A stretch of DNA of 52,196 nucleotides, taken from contig JAFREE010000169.1 of assembly GCA_019400425.1 (NCBI GenBank), forward strand, positions 1 to 52,196. Reading direction: 5' to 3'. Made by a program: the position numbers and the translations under genes. The stretch comes from Hymenochaete sp. R1. Its lineage: Eukaryota; Basidiomycota; Agaricomycetes; Hymenochaetales; Hymenochaetaceae. Positions 42,101-52,196 of the stretch are shown here, one piece after another. The notes under the pieces were generated by a model, which searched no databases, was not told where the DNA came from, and saw nothing but the letters and a program-made list of their open reading frames with translations. The stretch's first letter is position 1. Every line of letters starts with the position of its first letter.

Positions 42101-45100
42101 TCATGAAGGATGTTCATGGGATGTCGTCTCGGGCTCTTCGGCCGCTTCGAGCATCATTTCTGCAATAATGGAGGTTCAACGATGTTGATGAGCAAAACAT
42201 CCAGTCCGGTACAAAAGAAGGGACGAAAGAGACACTGACCTCCCCACATAGAATTTTGCATAGAGGAAAGGATATGTTGAGGATCTTCTTCCAAGTCGTG
42301 CGAGTGCCGACTCGTGTCCATCCTATCGATTCAAAAGTCATATCAGATCAACGAAACACAGTAATTTCAAGACTCAAAGTCGTAGTGAACAGCAAAAATA
42401 AACGTACGGATACTCATACCCAAGGTCCGTCGATAGCATACTCGAGTCACTAACACGCCGGTGCCTCTGCAATCCTCGACCGCGTCTCGATGGCGAGTCG
42501 AGAGAATACGATAAGTCTGGCGAATGATAAGGAGAAGGAGAAGGTGACGAGTCGCTGAAGAAACCCATCGAGTCTCGGTTAGCGAGGGTGATGTCTCGCG
42601 ACGTCGGCGGTGGTGTGGAAGGCATATCTTCAACAACAATTGCCGGTATGTCTGCTAAAAGTTAAGGTTGGAGTAGCTCTTTGCGGGTACAGAGAAACTG
42701 CATACCATGATCAAACATCTGCTGTCGCTGCTTCTCTTCCATCTGAGCACGATAGTGACGACGATAATAGATCGTTTTCAGGAGTGACCTGACACGATCA
42801 AGATCTACCAGGTCATTCACGAACTTGTTAATCTCTGTCCTCGTTACAAGCTCCTTCAAGCTAGACGGCAGTAGTGATTCAGTATTTTAGCAACAAAAGA
42901 ATCGATGACTGAGCGTCTGGCTAACCTCAGAGCCTCACGATCATCTATAAGCTTGTGATGGGCCAACATCAAAAGCATCTGCGTGAACGAGATACCCTTT
43001 CCGGGTTCCTGTGAAAGCATCGCCTCGTTGTATATCCTAGCATACAACGTCTTTCGCCTCCTGATCTTGGACATATCGAGGGTGTTTAATATGCGATTTA
43101 GTCTGGTAATGTCAACACCACCTGTTTGACTGTGGCCCGCAGTCGCCCAGTTGTCTTCGCTGTCATCTGACACCCTGGTCAAGGCAAGCAAGTTGTTGAT
43201 GTTGTACTCGGCGGGATAGATACGGACTTCGAAAACGCCGCTGAGTTTCTGCCCAATATCTCGGATCAGGTAAGAACAGCGTAAAACGCTGGAAGATAAC
43301 TTACACCTAGGAAAGGGACCAAATTGCCCTTTTCGAGATATCCTGTGCGAGGGTTCGCAAACTCGGCCCACACCTTCTTGAATGATCGCATTTCCTCTCG
43401 CGTAATCGCCTTAGTACCGCCAACAAGTTGGAAAACGTATGAAAAGCTTTCGACAACAACACCTATTACAGGAGCGGTCGGCATGAAGTTCGAAGCATGG
43501 ATAAATATCACTCTTACCAGTAAACATGTTCACGAATATGTACTGCCATCGTGTGATAAGGCAAAAGTTTGGGAGAACTCGATAATAAACTCACCATGCT
43601 CAAAATATTCCAAGCAATGAATAACGTGAACGCCCATCCGATACTTCCACAATCAGTTAACTCTTGGTCATTCGGAGGGGTACATCGGGGATACACCAAA
43701 GCACTAGAGAAAGAACATATAAGGTCAATTACCCGATACCCGACCCATTATCATAACGTACTAATCGTGCATATACTCGTTCCATCCCTCGCCCGTGCTC
43801 ATAAACGCCAACATCACGAGTGCAGATCCCAAAGTCGAGTAATTCTGCGTTCTCGTCTCTGCCGAGCCCCATTTCGTCAGGCTGAACACTTCCACGAAGA
43901 GGATAGCGAAAAACAAGAAGAGGATGAACCAGAGAGCCAAAAGGCTGAGGATGGTCGGTAGACTCGCCCTATTATTCCGAACGACATTAGCACCGTAATA
44001 ATAATAAAAATGGTGCATTCAATATGAACGCACATGGCTGTCTTGAACAATTGGTTGAGGCTGTTCGTCCTTTGGATGAGTTTGAACGCGATGCTGACTA
44101 GGAACAATTTCTGTAGTTGCTGGATGACGAAACTATCGGACCCAGAGCGGTCAATGACTGTAGTGGTGAGAGCGCCAGACGCGACAACGACGTCAAAAAT
44201 ATTCCAGCCATTCGCTCTAAAACTCCGAAAGCCAAGCCCAAACCAACGAACAAAGATATCGACCGTGTAAACGAGGGTGATAATCAAGAACCAGCTACCT
44301 TTAGGCAACGACAACAGCATCAGCATCACCTTCAATAACCGATGCAAAGGATAGAGCGAAAGACAAATCTCAAAACTTACTCCGGAGAGTATCAACATCA
44401 TGCTGCGTCGAAAGCGTCTGAGTCATCAGAGCGAGGATATGAACGATGAATAGGATGGTCATAGTCCGAGACCACCACCCATGCTTCTGAACCGCCCGAT
44501 CGTAGCACCACGCCCGAAGTCGCGATGAAGGTCTTGCCTTTGGTCTCCTCGAGGGTCTCTGCCGTTTGATCAGCTTCTGCAAGTCCACCCACTCGCGCTG
44601 CTCTTGCGTCAGTAACGCAAGACCAGCCTTCGACGAGAAGTTGCCGATGATAATACTAAGAAACGCAAGTTATCGTCAATCACACCCCTTATTCAATTTC
44701 CATTCGAAAAAGAGATCATTTACTTACCTGATGAACAGAGTCAGGATAACAACGGCTCCAAGCTGAATGTAAATGAGGAAGAAAATCGAATTGCTCTCCG
44801 ACGAGTTCGTCTCTGGCTGCGAGTTCTGCCCCGTCGCACTCGTCGCAATCCCCATCGCATCGATCCACCCCTCCAACGACACGATCTCAAACAGGATCAA
44901 CAGACTCGAATGGAAGTTATCAAAACTGAACGTCGTCGACGGACTCGGGTTGTCCCACTGTCTCGGCGCAAGGAACGCGTAGTCGTTGTTATCCCCAATG
45001 GCAGATGTCTCGTACTCATTCACACAATCCGCGAGGCCCGTCGCATTGTCATCATTACATTGATTGAGAAGTCCGTGGAAGATATTGAGTCCCCAGACGG

Positions 45101-48100
45101 CGTAAGGGATCATATAGAGAAGAGCGAGCATAGCAGCGTCGATAATCCTGACGGCGCCCGAGATAATGAGCGACTGGAACGTGGAACGCATCTTTTCGAT
45201 GAGGGTGATGAGACGGAGAGCACGGAGAGCTTTCAGAGATCGAGTGAAGCGGCTGAGACCGCCGATAAAGATGAGTCCGGTGGTAACGTTTACGAGAAGA
45301 CCGATGAGGATGAACATGTCCAAGATGTTCCATATACTGCGGATATACGCGTTCGGAGTGAACGTGAACCCATCTGCGATCAACTTGATGATAAACTCGA
45401 CGAAGAGGACGAGCCCGAACGTCGTCTCAGCTATATCGAACCACGAACCCCTAACCTGTCCATGCTGGCTGTAAAAATTCTTCCGATACATCGGCGTCGC
45501 GATCCCTTCAACCACAATCCCGCCGATCACCGTTAACAGCAGTATGAGCTGAAAAAGCGAATGCGCTAGAGGAGAGTGTGGGAGTCCGAAAATACGCTCG
45601 CCGTTCGCAGGTTGAACAAGTCGCTGGCAGAACTGTCGGATCTTACTCTTCTGTGAGAAGATCCAAAAGGTCTTATCGTACGAAGGGTGGGCTCGGATAA
45701 AGTCCGCTTTCTGTGCGCGCCGTTCGTAGAGTACGTCATTGATGTCTTGAGCCTCTTGAGCATCAGTGTTGATCGAAGCTAAAATCTCACTAATCATATA
45801 ATCGTCAGGAAGTCCGAGAATATGTACGAGTACAAGAGCACCCACATATGCCGTTCCAGCTCTTCGTCATTGGGATTTTGCGGACCATCTGTATCCCTTC
45901 TTGCATTCCGTAGGGTAGCGAGGGGCACATCGTTTGTCTTCCTGTCCCCAGTGAACAGTCTCTGGAGTGCACTAATCGATTTATTCGTATAATGCCCCTT
46001 CCCAAGACTCCGGTTTCTCTTCAACTAAACCAACATATAGAAGCGAAAACATTCATTTACATCCCTTGCAACCTTAAACCCCAGGAAAACTTCTACTCAC
46101 GTTCATTCCCGAGAAGTCCGGATTAATCGATAGATCTTGTATGACCGCCTTCTGCATGGGCAAGATGAGGTTCGAAGGTAAGTTCTCGACTGCGACGGAC
46201 TTCGGGTTCGCCTTGAACCAACGATAGGGGTTGAAACGCCTCAACCACGGTGCAGACGTCCGAACAGGATGCTGTGTCGCGTAGTAATTCGTCGCTTGCT
46301 TGCCTTTCTTGAGCTCTTCGGCTACGTCGAAGTTCTCGTTGATGACGGCAATAAAAAGTTGGAGGAGGATGACTGGAAGTAGGTATTCATTTAATTTATT
46401 GTCACTTTTCTTGTTGGGAAAGGGAAGAGAAGGCACTTACAATTCGCGAATAAGAACCAGAGGGAGAAGAAAATGGCAACAATTGCGGACTGGCCAAGCG
46501 GGACTTCCGCAGATGCAGAGTCGAAGAGAATATCTGTCCAGTTCTCCGACGAGAAGATCTACAGTATGATATCGTCACGGGCACATTAGTATCAGGACCT
46601 CCGGGGTTAAATCAGACAAACCTGGTACATGGCCAAAAAGGAATTGTAGATCTCTTTGAAGTTCATGGTCACGTCGCTCGTCATGTCTCCGCGCAGCAGT
46701 TGAACGGCGACCAAGGCAGCGATGTAGTTCGCTAGGATAAGGAACAGCGACATGTTCACCATACCGTACATATTTCCAAACACCGTTAGCTAATAAAAAG
46801 AATGACATCAGGAACTGCGTCCTCCACCAACAGAAAAAGAACGAAAAAAAAGAAACACTGTACTGACCAACAACGGTCTCATCCTCGGCACCTCCAAAAT
46901 CACCCGATAAAACCTCGCGAGCTGAAAACACGTCAACCAGGGATACGTCTTACTATCCCTCACCACAGGCAGCTGGATAACCGTGCACGCAATCGCCAAT
47001 ACCATATCCATCCAATTATTCGCATGGCCGAAGAACTCGCGCCACTGGGGCAGGTACCCGAGGAACCGCCACACGATATCGACGTCAAAGAGGAACGTGA
47101 GCGTGACTTCTCCCCAGAGGAGGACCTCGAGGTGCTCGGCGGAGGAGTTGGCGGAGCGCGTTGCTTGGAGGACAACGGAGGTGAGGGCGAAGAGGACCCA
47201 GATCCATTTGGTGCGGTCGTACCATCGTTTGACGAAGCTCTCGCCTGTGGTGGTGCGTCCGTCGAGGACGCCATACTCATCGTGAGTGGCTACCAGCCTA
47301 AATTCGTGCGCACAAATCCACGAAGAAGAGTACATCATTTTAAAAAATGTCGAGCATGTAAAGAAACTCGGGACTGGTACTTACGGAGCGGCACCGAACG
47401 CACTCTTCTTCGTATCCTTCCTAATGGCCGAGAACGTGTTGGTGATGACGGCGACGAACAGGTTGATAAGCCAAAAGTTGAGGATGATGATGCCCAAGAT
47501 GAAAAAGAAACACGAGACGAAGAACTCGGCGTCAATCATGTTATACATCACCGGTGCCCACTACGATCGCCGACGGCATAAGCACACGAAAAATGCCATT
47601 TCATGAGTTCGGACCATTTTGGATAAGAGGAGAGGATAAAGGGAATAGACGCACGGTATTGGCTGAGGCGATGATTACCACCTCCAGCGCGGCGAAATAG
47701 ATCGTGTCAAAGCTCTGAATATCTTCATTCGGATTCTCCCATTCCTACAATAATGTTTTTTTTTCGATAAAAAAGGTGCATCAAAGGTCAGTTACATCAA
47801 TTTCTCCTTCTCACAAAAAAGCCAAGCTACGCCGACTCAAATCACTCACCCGACAAATCTGCCCCAGTGGACACACATACCCCTTCGAAGTCTCACTTAT
47901 ACCCCCATCCGCCGTTACATACCCCGTCACATTCAACGACCCCGGATCGATGTAACCCCCACACCTTTGATCTTCGAGCTGGATCTCAGCGGAGCCATCC
48001 GAAGGCTGGAAAAAACACGAGCGCTTGAATGAACCTTTAAACGACTGGATGCCTATGATTCTGTGTGAACAAAAAATGTTAGAGAAATTGGGAAAGCGTG

Positions 48101-51100
48101 GTCACGAAGGGCGGAGATAAGATAAGATATGGGCGTGAATGATATTAATGCGAATGTGAAGGAGACGATGACGCAAACTGGCAAGGAAGGCGAAAGTGGA
48201 AGTATAGATGTAGATAAGGACAGGGTACAGGGCCCGGAGACAAAGGAAGGAAGCCCCAGAAGCATGAAAGATGAAAGATAGCTATATGCGCGCATGAGTT
48301 CGAAACAGCAGGCGGGTGAAGAGGTGAGTAGTGAGTGAGCAGTGAGACGTGCAAGGAAGCAAATCCACTACGGATCTCGATTTCGATTCGGACCGTGCCA
48401 CTTCCTAGTCTGGTCTCCAAGTCCAAAGAAGGTCGATTTATGATTTGAAAAAAAAAGAAGCAGCCGGAAGCAGAGAAGCTCGAACAAAAAGGGAAAACCC
48501 AAAAGTCCGATAATAGATACCGGATGACGAAGAAAAAAAAACATGCTCGAAGCAAAAGAGAGGGAAAACACGTACGAGAAGAGTATGATTGCAAACAACA
48601 CGAAATACGCCACGTTCGTTAGGAGCGGTCGGGCACGTTTTAGTGATCTCATGATGGTCTAGAGCGTCCAATCCATCGGATGGAATGTATAAAGGGTATT
48701 TGGAGGGTTTTTTTCGAGGTGGATATCCAAATCCAGGAGTTTTGAGAGGCAAAGTCGAGTGGTCGAGAACGAGGGTAGTTCATCCATAGGCCGTACCACG
48801 ACGAGTACACGCATCGTCGTTTCCAAGCATCCACGCAAACGACATAAAAAGAAACGAGACAAAACGTCAATTAGTCAATCTTGCTTCCTTTCCTCGTCAT
48901 GGTCAAACTAAACTCTCGAGAAATAAGTCCTCATTGCCCCCCCCCCCCCTTTTTTTCCAATTGGGTGTACCACAGATCCAACCAACGGACGGTCTAGCCG
49001 CTTGACCGACCGTTGTAATTGATATTATGAATGAATGGGGACCAATCGTGCAGCGGGGCGGAGGGGATGGTTCTCGAGCACGAGCACAAGCACGAAAGCC
49101 GGAGCTCGAACTCAACATCTCATCCAGTACCCGTCCAGGTCACCCTTTAGTACACCCCATCCATCCATTCCAGATCTCCCAACACACCCCAAATCTCGTC
49201 AAGAGGGAAGAAGCAAACAAGAAAAAGCCAAAAAAAAGGGACTCACAGTCGTTCCATTCGTAACCCCCAACAACCTCGCCGTCCTCAACACACTCAACGC
49301 CCTAAACACCGCAATATGCCTCCCACCCTCCCCTCTCTCGACGCCCCCCTCACACAACCCCACCACGATCCAAAAGCTCACGATCGCGAGCGCGTCGATC
49401 CGGTTCCACGAGTGCCGCAGGTAAGGCACGTTCCGCGCGACGTGGTCCTGTGCGGTGTAGACCGTAAGCCGGAAGGGAAGCCCGAGGTACTCTTTGGCGG
49501 CGAGCCCTCCGCCGCCCCGGCGTTCGTCTGCGTTGGGCGGGGGTGGGGGTGGAGCAGCGGCGGGATGGCGGGAGTGCGAGCCGCCTTTGGGTTCGGAGTA
49601 GATGTCGTGGCCGGAGGTGGGGGGAGCAGCGGCGCTTCGCATGGCTTGGGAGAAAAAGGTGTGTTTGGAGGGGTCTCGGGGATCGTGGATGTGATGTGGT
49701 GGAGGAACGTAGGACGTATCCTCCCTTGGGCCCATCATCGACATTGACATCATGTTGTGGGGTCCCAACGTATCCGACTCCCCCGTCGCCGTGCTCGTAC
49801 TTGTATTATTTGATTTTTCTTGTATCGTTCCTGACACCGTCCCATTACTTGCGTTCGAAAACGACTGGTGTCGGCCCATCGTCAATGCCCCGAGCCCATT
49901 CTCCACCGAACTGCTAGACACGGAAAGGCTCCCTACAAACTGATGATGATGCGCCAATGCGAACGGCCTCACGATGTTCTCCCTCACTTGCTGAAGCACC
50001 GTGTTCAGCTTCGGTGCGCCGCTCCTGTACGACGCGCTGCGAGTGAGGGTGGACGCGAGTGAGGTTGAGTGCGAGGTACTGTTTGGGTATGCATTCGGGT
50101 TGTTGGAATTATGGTTGGAATTGTGGTTGTGGGCGGTGGTGCTTGGGGAAGGGAAGGTGAAGATGCCACGGAAGAGGGCGGACGTAGGGACATTTGGGTC
50201 GAGAAGGAGGCCTGTTGTCGCTATTCGTGCGAAGGCTTCTAAACTGCATGAGGTGAAATTCCCAAATTTCCAGATTTTTTTTTCGACAAACAAGAAATGA
50301 ACAAGCTCAGAAAGAACCGATCAGATAGAGGGAAGAAACAACACGAACGTGAACAATATAAACAGCGCGAAGAGCGCATAGTCCTCCCAAGAATGAAAGT
50401 ATCCCTTCACTGGCGCCGGCAGTGTGTCCTGGTCGGGCAGCGTGAGCGATCGAGACGCCTGAATCGTCAACACGACCGCATTGAAAACGATGAGAAGCAA
50501 TATAATAGGCTCGGTCCAGCTGGGCCAGGTGAAGCGCGCAGAGGAGGGGGTGGTCATTACAACGACAACGAAGACGACGAGAACATAGAACGAAACCCCC
50601 CAATGCGCGGCACCAACGGAAAGAAGGCAAGTAAACGAAAGAAAGTATGTCAGTATATATACGGATAACGAGCACACGAGGCAAGATATGAAATGAGAGA
50701 TTAGGATGTACGTACGAATAAGTAAGAAGACTGAACATCGCCAGACGGGCTCGACTCGTGGGGCCCAAGAAGCCCAACGTGCGCCCTCGGATCGGAAGGC
50801 GAGCAGCAAGGTCAGGCAACTCCTCTCCCTCCTCCTCTTCCTCGTCTTTCGCATCCAGGCGCTCGTCCATCCCATCCGCGCGGTCCTTCCCCCGTCGCCG
50901 TCTCAACAGCATTCCGCCATCATCACCGGCAACGTCAGTGTACTCGTCGTCGGGAAGGCGAACCCCGCGCGTGGCTGCCTTCTCCTCGAGCCCTGCCCCG
51001 GCAAGGTTGACAACGCGGAGGGACATACGGCGCAGGTTCCGCTTCACGGACCGGAGCCGCTCCCCTGTGCTCGGCGCCGCGCTGTATCTTACGCTCTTGC

Positions 51101-51701
51101 GGATGGGAGTGCGTTCGATGTCCGCTGACCCTGCTGCCACAGGCGATGGCGACGTCGACGAAGTAGAAGATGATGGCGCGTGATTTCCTGTCCCGGCGAC
51201 GCCAGCGGCGTTTCGACCGAGGTTGGAGGTGGAAGAGAAGGAGTGAGGGAGGGAGTGCGTGAGGTGGATGGCGGGGTCGTCGTCGAGGTCGATATCGTTG
51301 TACTCTGCTGAACCGACGGAGGTGACGGATCTCCTAAAGTCTGGGAGAAGTGAAGCCTCGGAACCGTTCGTGCCGAGTTTGGTGTAGAAATTTGCGCTTG
51401 GGAGGGGAGAAATGCGTGTCGTGTCGTTTGGGGTGTCGGTGTCTGGACCATCCAAGTCATTGTCGTGCATGATATTGCTAGTGTTATTGGTGGCCGACGT
51501 GTTGACTCTGAGAGGGTCGCTGAGCATATCGACATGGTGCCGTTCCATTCTTCCCCAGCTGAGTCTTCGGCGGGTGATGCTGCCCTCGCGAGTGGTGAGG
51601 GTGGTGGGACTTGAAGGTACGCTGGACGCGATGCCGCTAGCGGTTGCAGAAGCAGCCAGGTTGACGGTGTCGGAAGGGTGAGAGCGGAGGAATGGGTCCA
51701 T
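42101..51701 (-). CDS. CCH1: Cch1, voltage-gated-type calcium channel alpha subunit
   Basis: This is a gene of more than 20 exons spanning 9.6 kb and encoding a four-repeat channel of about 2,000 residues. Exon 1 (start 51701, [20 protein letters not shown]) is a long Ser/Arg-rich cytosolic N-terminus. Repeat I includes [20 protein letters not shown], the S4-like [14 protein letters not shown], and pore [20 protein letters not shown]. Repeat II has [20 protein letters not shown] and pore [18 protein letters not shown]. Repeat III has [21 protein letters not shown]4 [20 protein letters not shown] and pore [20 protein letters not shown]. Repeat IV has [37 protein letters not shown] and pore [20 protein letters not shown]. 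An EF-hand-like region and a helical C-terminal domain ([40 protein letters not shown]) follow, ending TSHEHPS-stop at 42101. With Mid1 it forms the plasma-membrane high-affinity calcium uptake channel. Confidence 0.95.
48576..48658 (-). other. 83-bp CCH1 exon between two introns over 500 bp
   Basis: The exon begins [19 protein letters not shown] and encodes the repeat I S4-S5 linker and most of S5. The upstream intron is 49246-48659 (588 bp) and the downstream one is 48575-48061 (515 bp); other introns in the gene are mostly 50-120 bp. The exon is phase 0 at its start and leaves two bases at its end, so skipping it would break the frame. Confidence 0.75.
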
Positions 51702-51816
51702 CGACTACACAGTTTAGTAATTCATGGGGGAGTGCGTTCGTTTATCTTTGCTGCTGTCGTCGTCGTCGTCGTCGTCGTCGGTGTTGATGAACAAAGCTCA
51801 AGTCGAGTTGCGTTGA

Positions 51817-51852
<36 letters not shown>

Positions 51853-52196
51853 TGTTGTTGTCGTTGTCGTTGTAATCTTTTTCCCGAGCGCGAGTACGAC
51901 TGCGACTGCGGGTACAAAGTCCGATGCTAGCCGTTTTTCACGGCCACGCGTCCAAAGAGCTTATTTTTGAAAATCATTACGTCACGTTATCTTATATATC
52001 ACGTGGGCTGATGCTTCTTTCAAACTTTTAAATTAAGAAAGAATTTCTCACGCATTATTATTTCGTGAAAATAACCATCTTTTCGTCTTTAGAAATTTAA
52101 TTTTTATTCTCTTACAGTCTTTCCTGAAAACCTTTGCAGTAGAGTCGCGCAAAAAAAAAAAAAGTAGCCGAGGCGCGACTTCCCACGCTTCAGAGT
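51702..52196. promoter_or_regulatory. CCH1 upstream region with GTC repeats, E-box and TATA-like site
   Basis: Trinucleotide (GTC)n runs lie at about 51756-51780 and 51812-51850, probably within the 5' leader. Further upstream are GTCAC at 51981-51985, TATATATC at about 51993-52000 and CACGTG at 52000-52005. These motifs recall the MID1 promoter. The rest, to the window end, is AT-rich with no gene. Confidence 0.45.

Noticed and set aside
44910..45536. 208-codon plus-strand frame inside CCH1
   Set aside because: It is antisense to repeat III of the channel, whose membrane helices and pore loop are unmistakable; the antisense product is charged and repetitive.
1..52196. Transposon or biosynthetic cluster as the special system
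   Set aside because: I saw no transposase, reverse transcriptase, integrase, long terminal repeats, polyketide or peptide synthetase sequences. The unusual content is the kinase-dsRBD pair and the calcium-channel linkage.

Overview
This window is nuclear DNA of a filamentous basidiomycete, most probably an agaricomycete. The genes are closely packed, most introns are 45-110 bp with GT..AG ends, and the set includes a DUF6534 membrane protein, TKL-like kinases with an HGDLRG catalytic loop, an F-box protein and an alanine/serine-rich secreted protein with Kex2-like sites. I see no rRNA, tRNA, CRISPR array or intact transposon.

Left part (1-13.3 kb) is accessory in character. It has a multi-exon DUF6534 membrane protein (1290-3253, minus), a poorly preserved minus-strand coding stretch (3999-5545), and two tandem minus-strand paralogues of an unusual kinase (5730-8272 and 9499-11730) with another decayed gene fragment between them. 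When spliced by hand, the right-hand paralogue reads as one 563-residue protein: an N-terminal protein kinase followed by two C-terminal double-stranded-RNA-binding domains. Those are the parts of the animal antiviral kinase PKR in the opposite order. The left-hand paralogue has the same architecture but carries a nonsense codon, a frameshift and a 55-bp tandem duplication.

The middle (13.3-25 kb) holds a single-exon F-box protein, a carnitine acetyltransferase spread over many small exons (16551-20657, minus), a 2.6-kb gap, and a secreted low-complexity protein with four Lys-Arg sites.

The right half (25.5-51.7 kb) is mostly conserved housekeeping genes with a striking ion-transport theme: MID1 (25587-27681, minus), a divergently transcribed CNNM/Mam3-type DUF21-CBS protein (27912-32762, plus), epsin (34086-35935, minus), a UCHL5-type deubiquitinase (36105-37631, plus), eIF3a/TIF32 (37978-41302, plus) and the calcium channel CCH1 (42101-51701, minus). 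Mid1 and Cch1 are the two core subunits of the fungal high-affinity calcium uptake channel. Their genes lie about 14 kb apart here, with a putative metal-transport regulator sharing the MID1 promoter. That promoter contains three GTCAC/GTGAC inverted repeats.

Coordinates of multi-exon genes run from start codon to stop codon. Splice sites were assigned by eye from consensus, frame and protein-family continuity.
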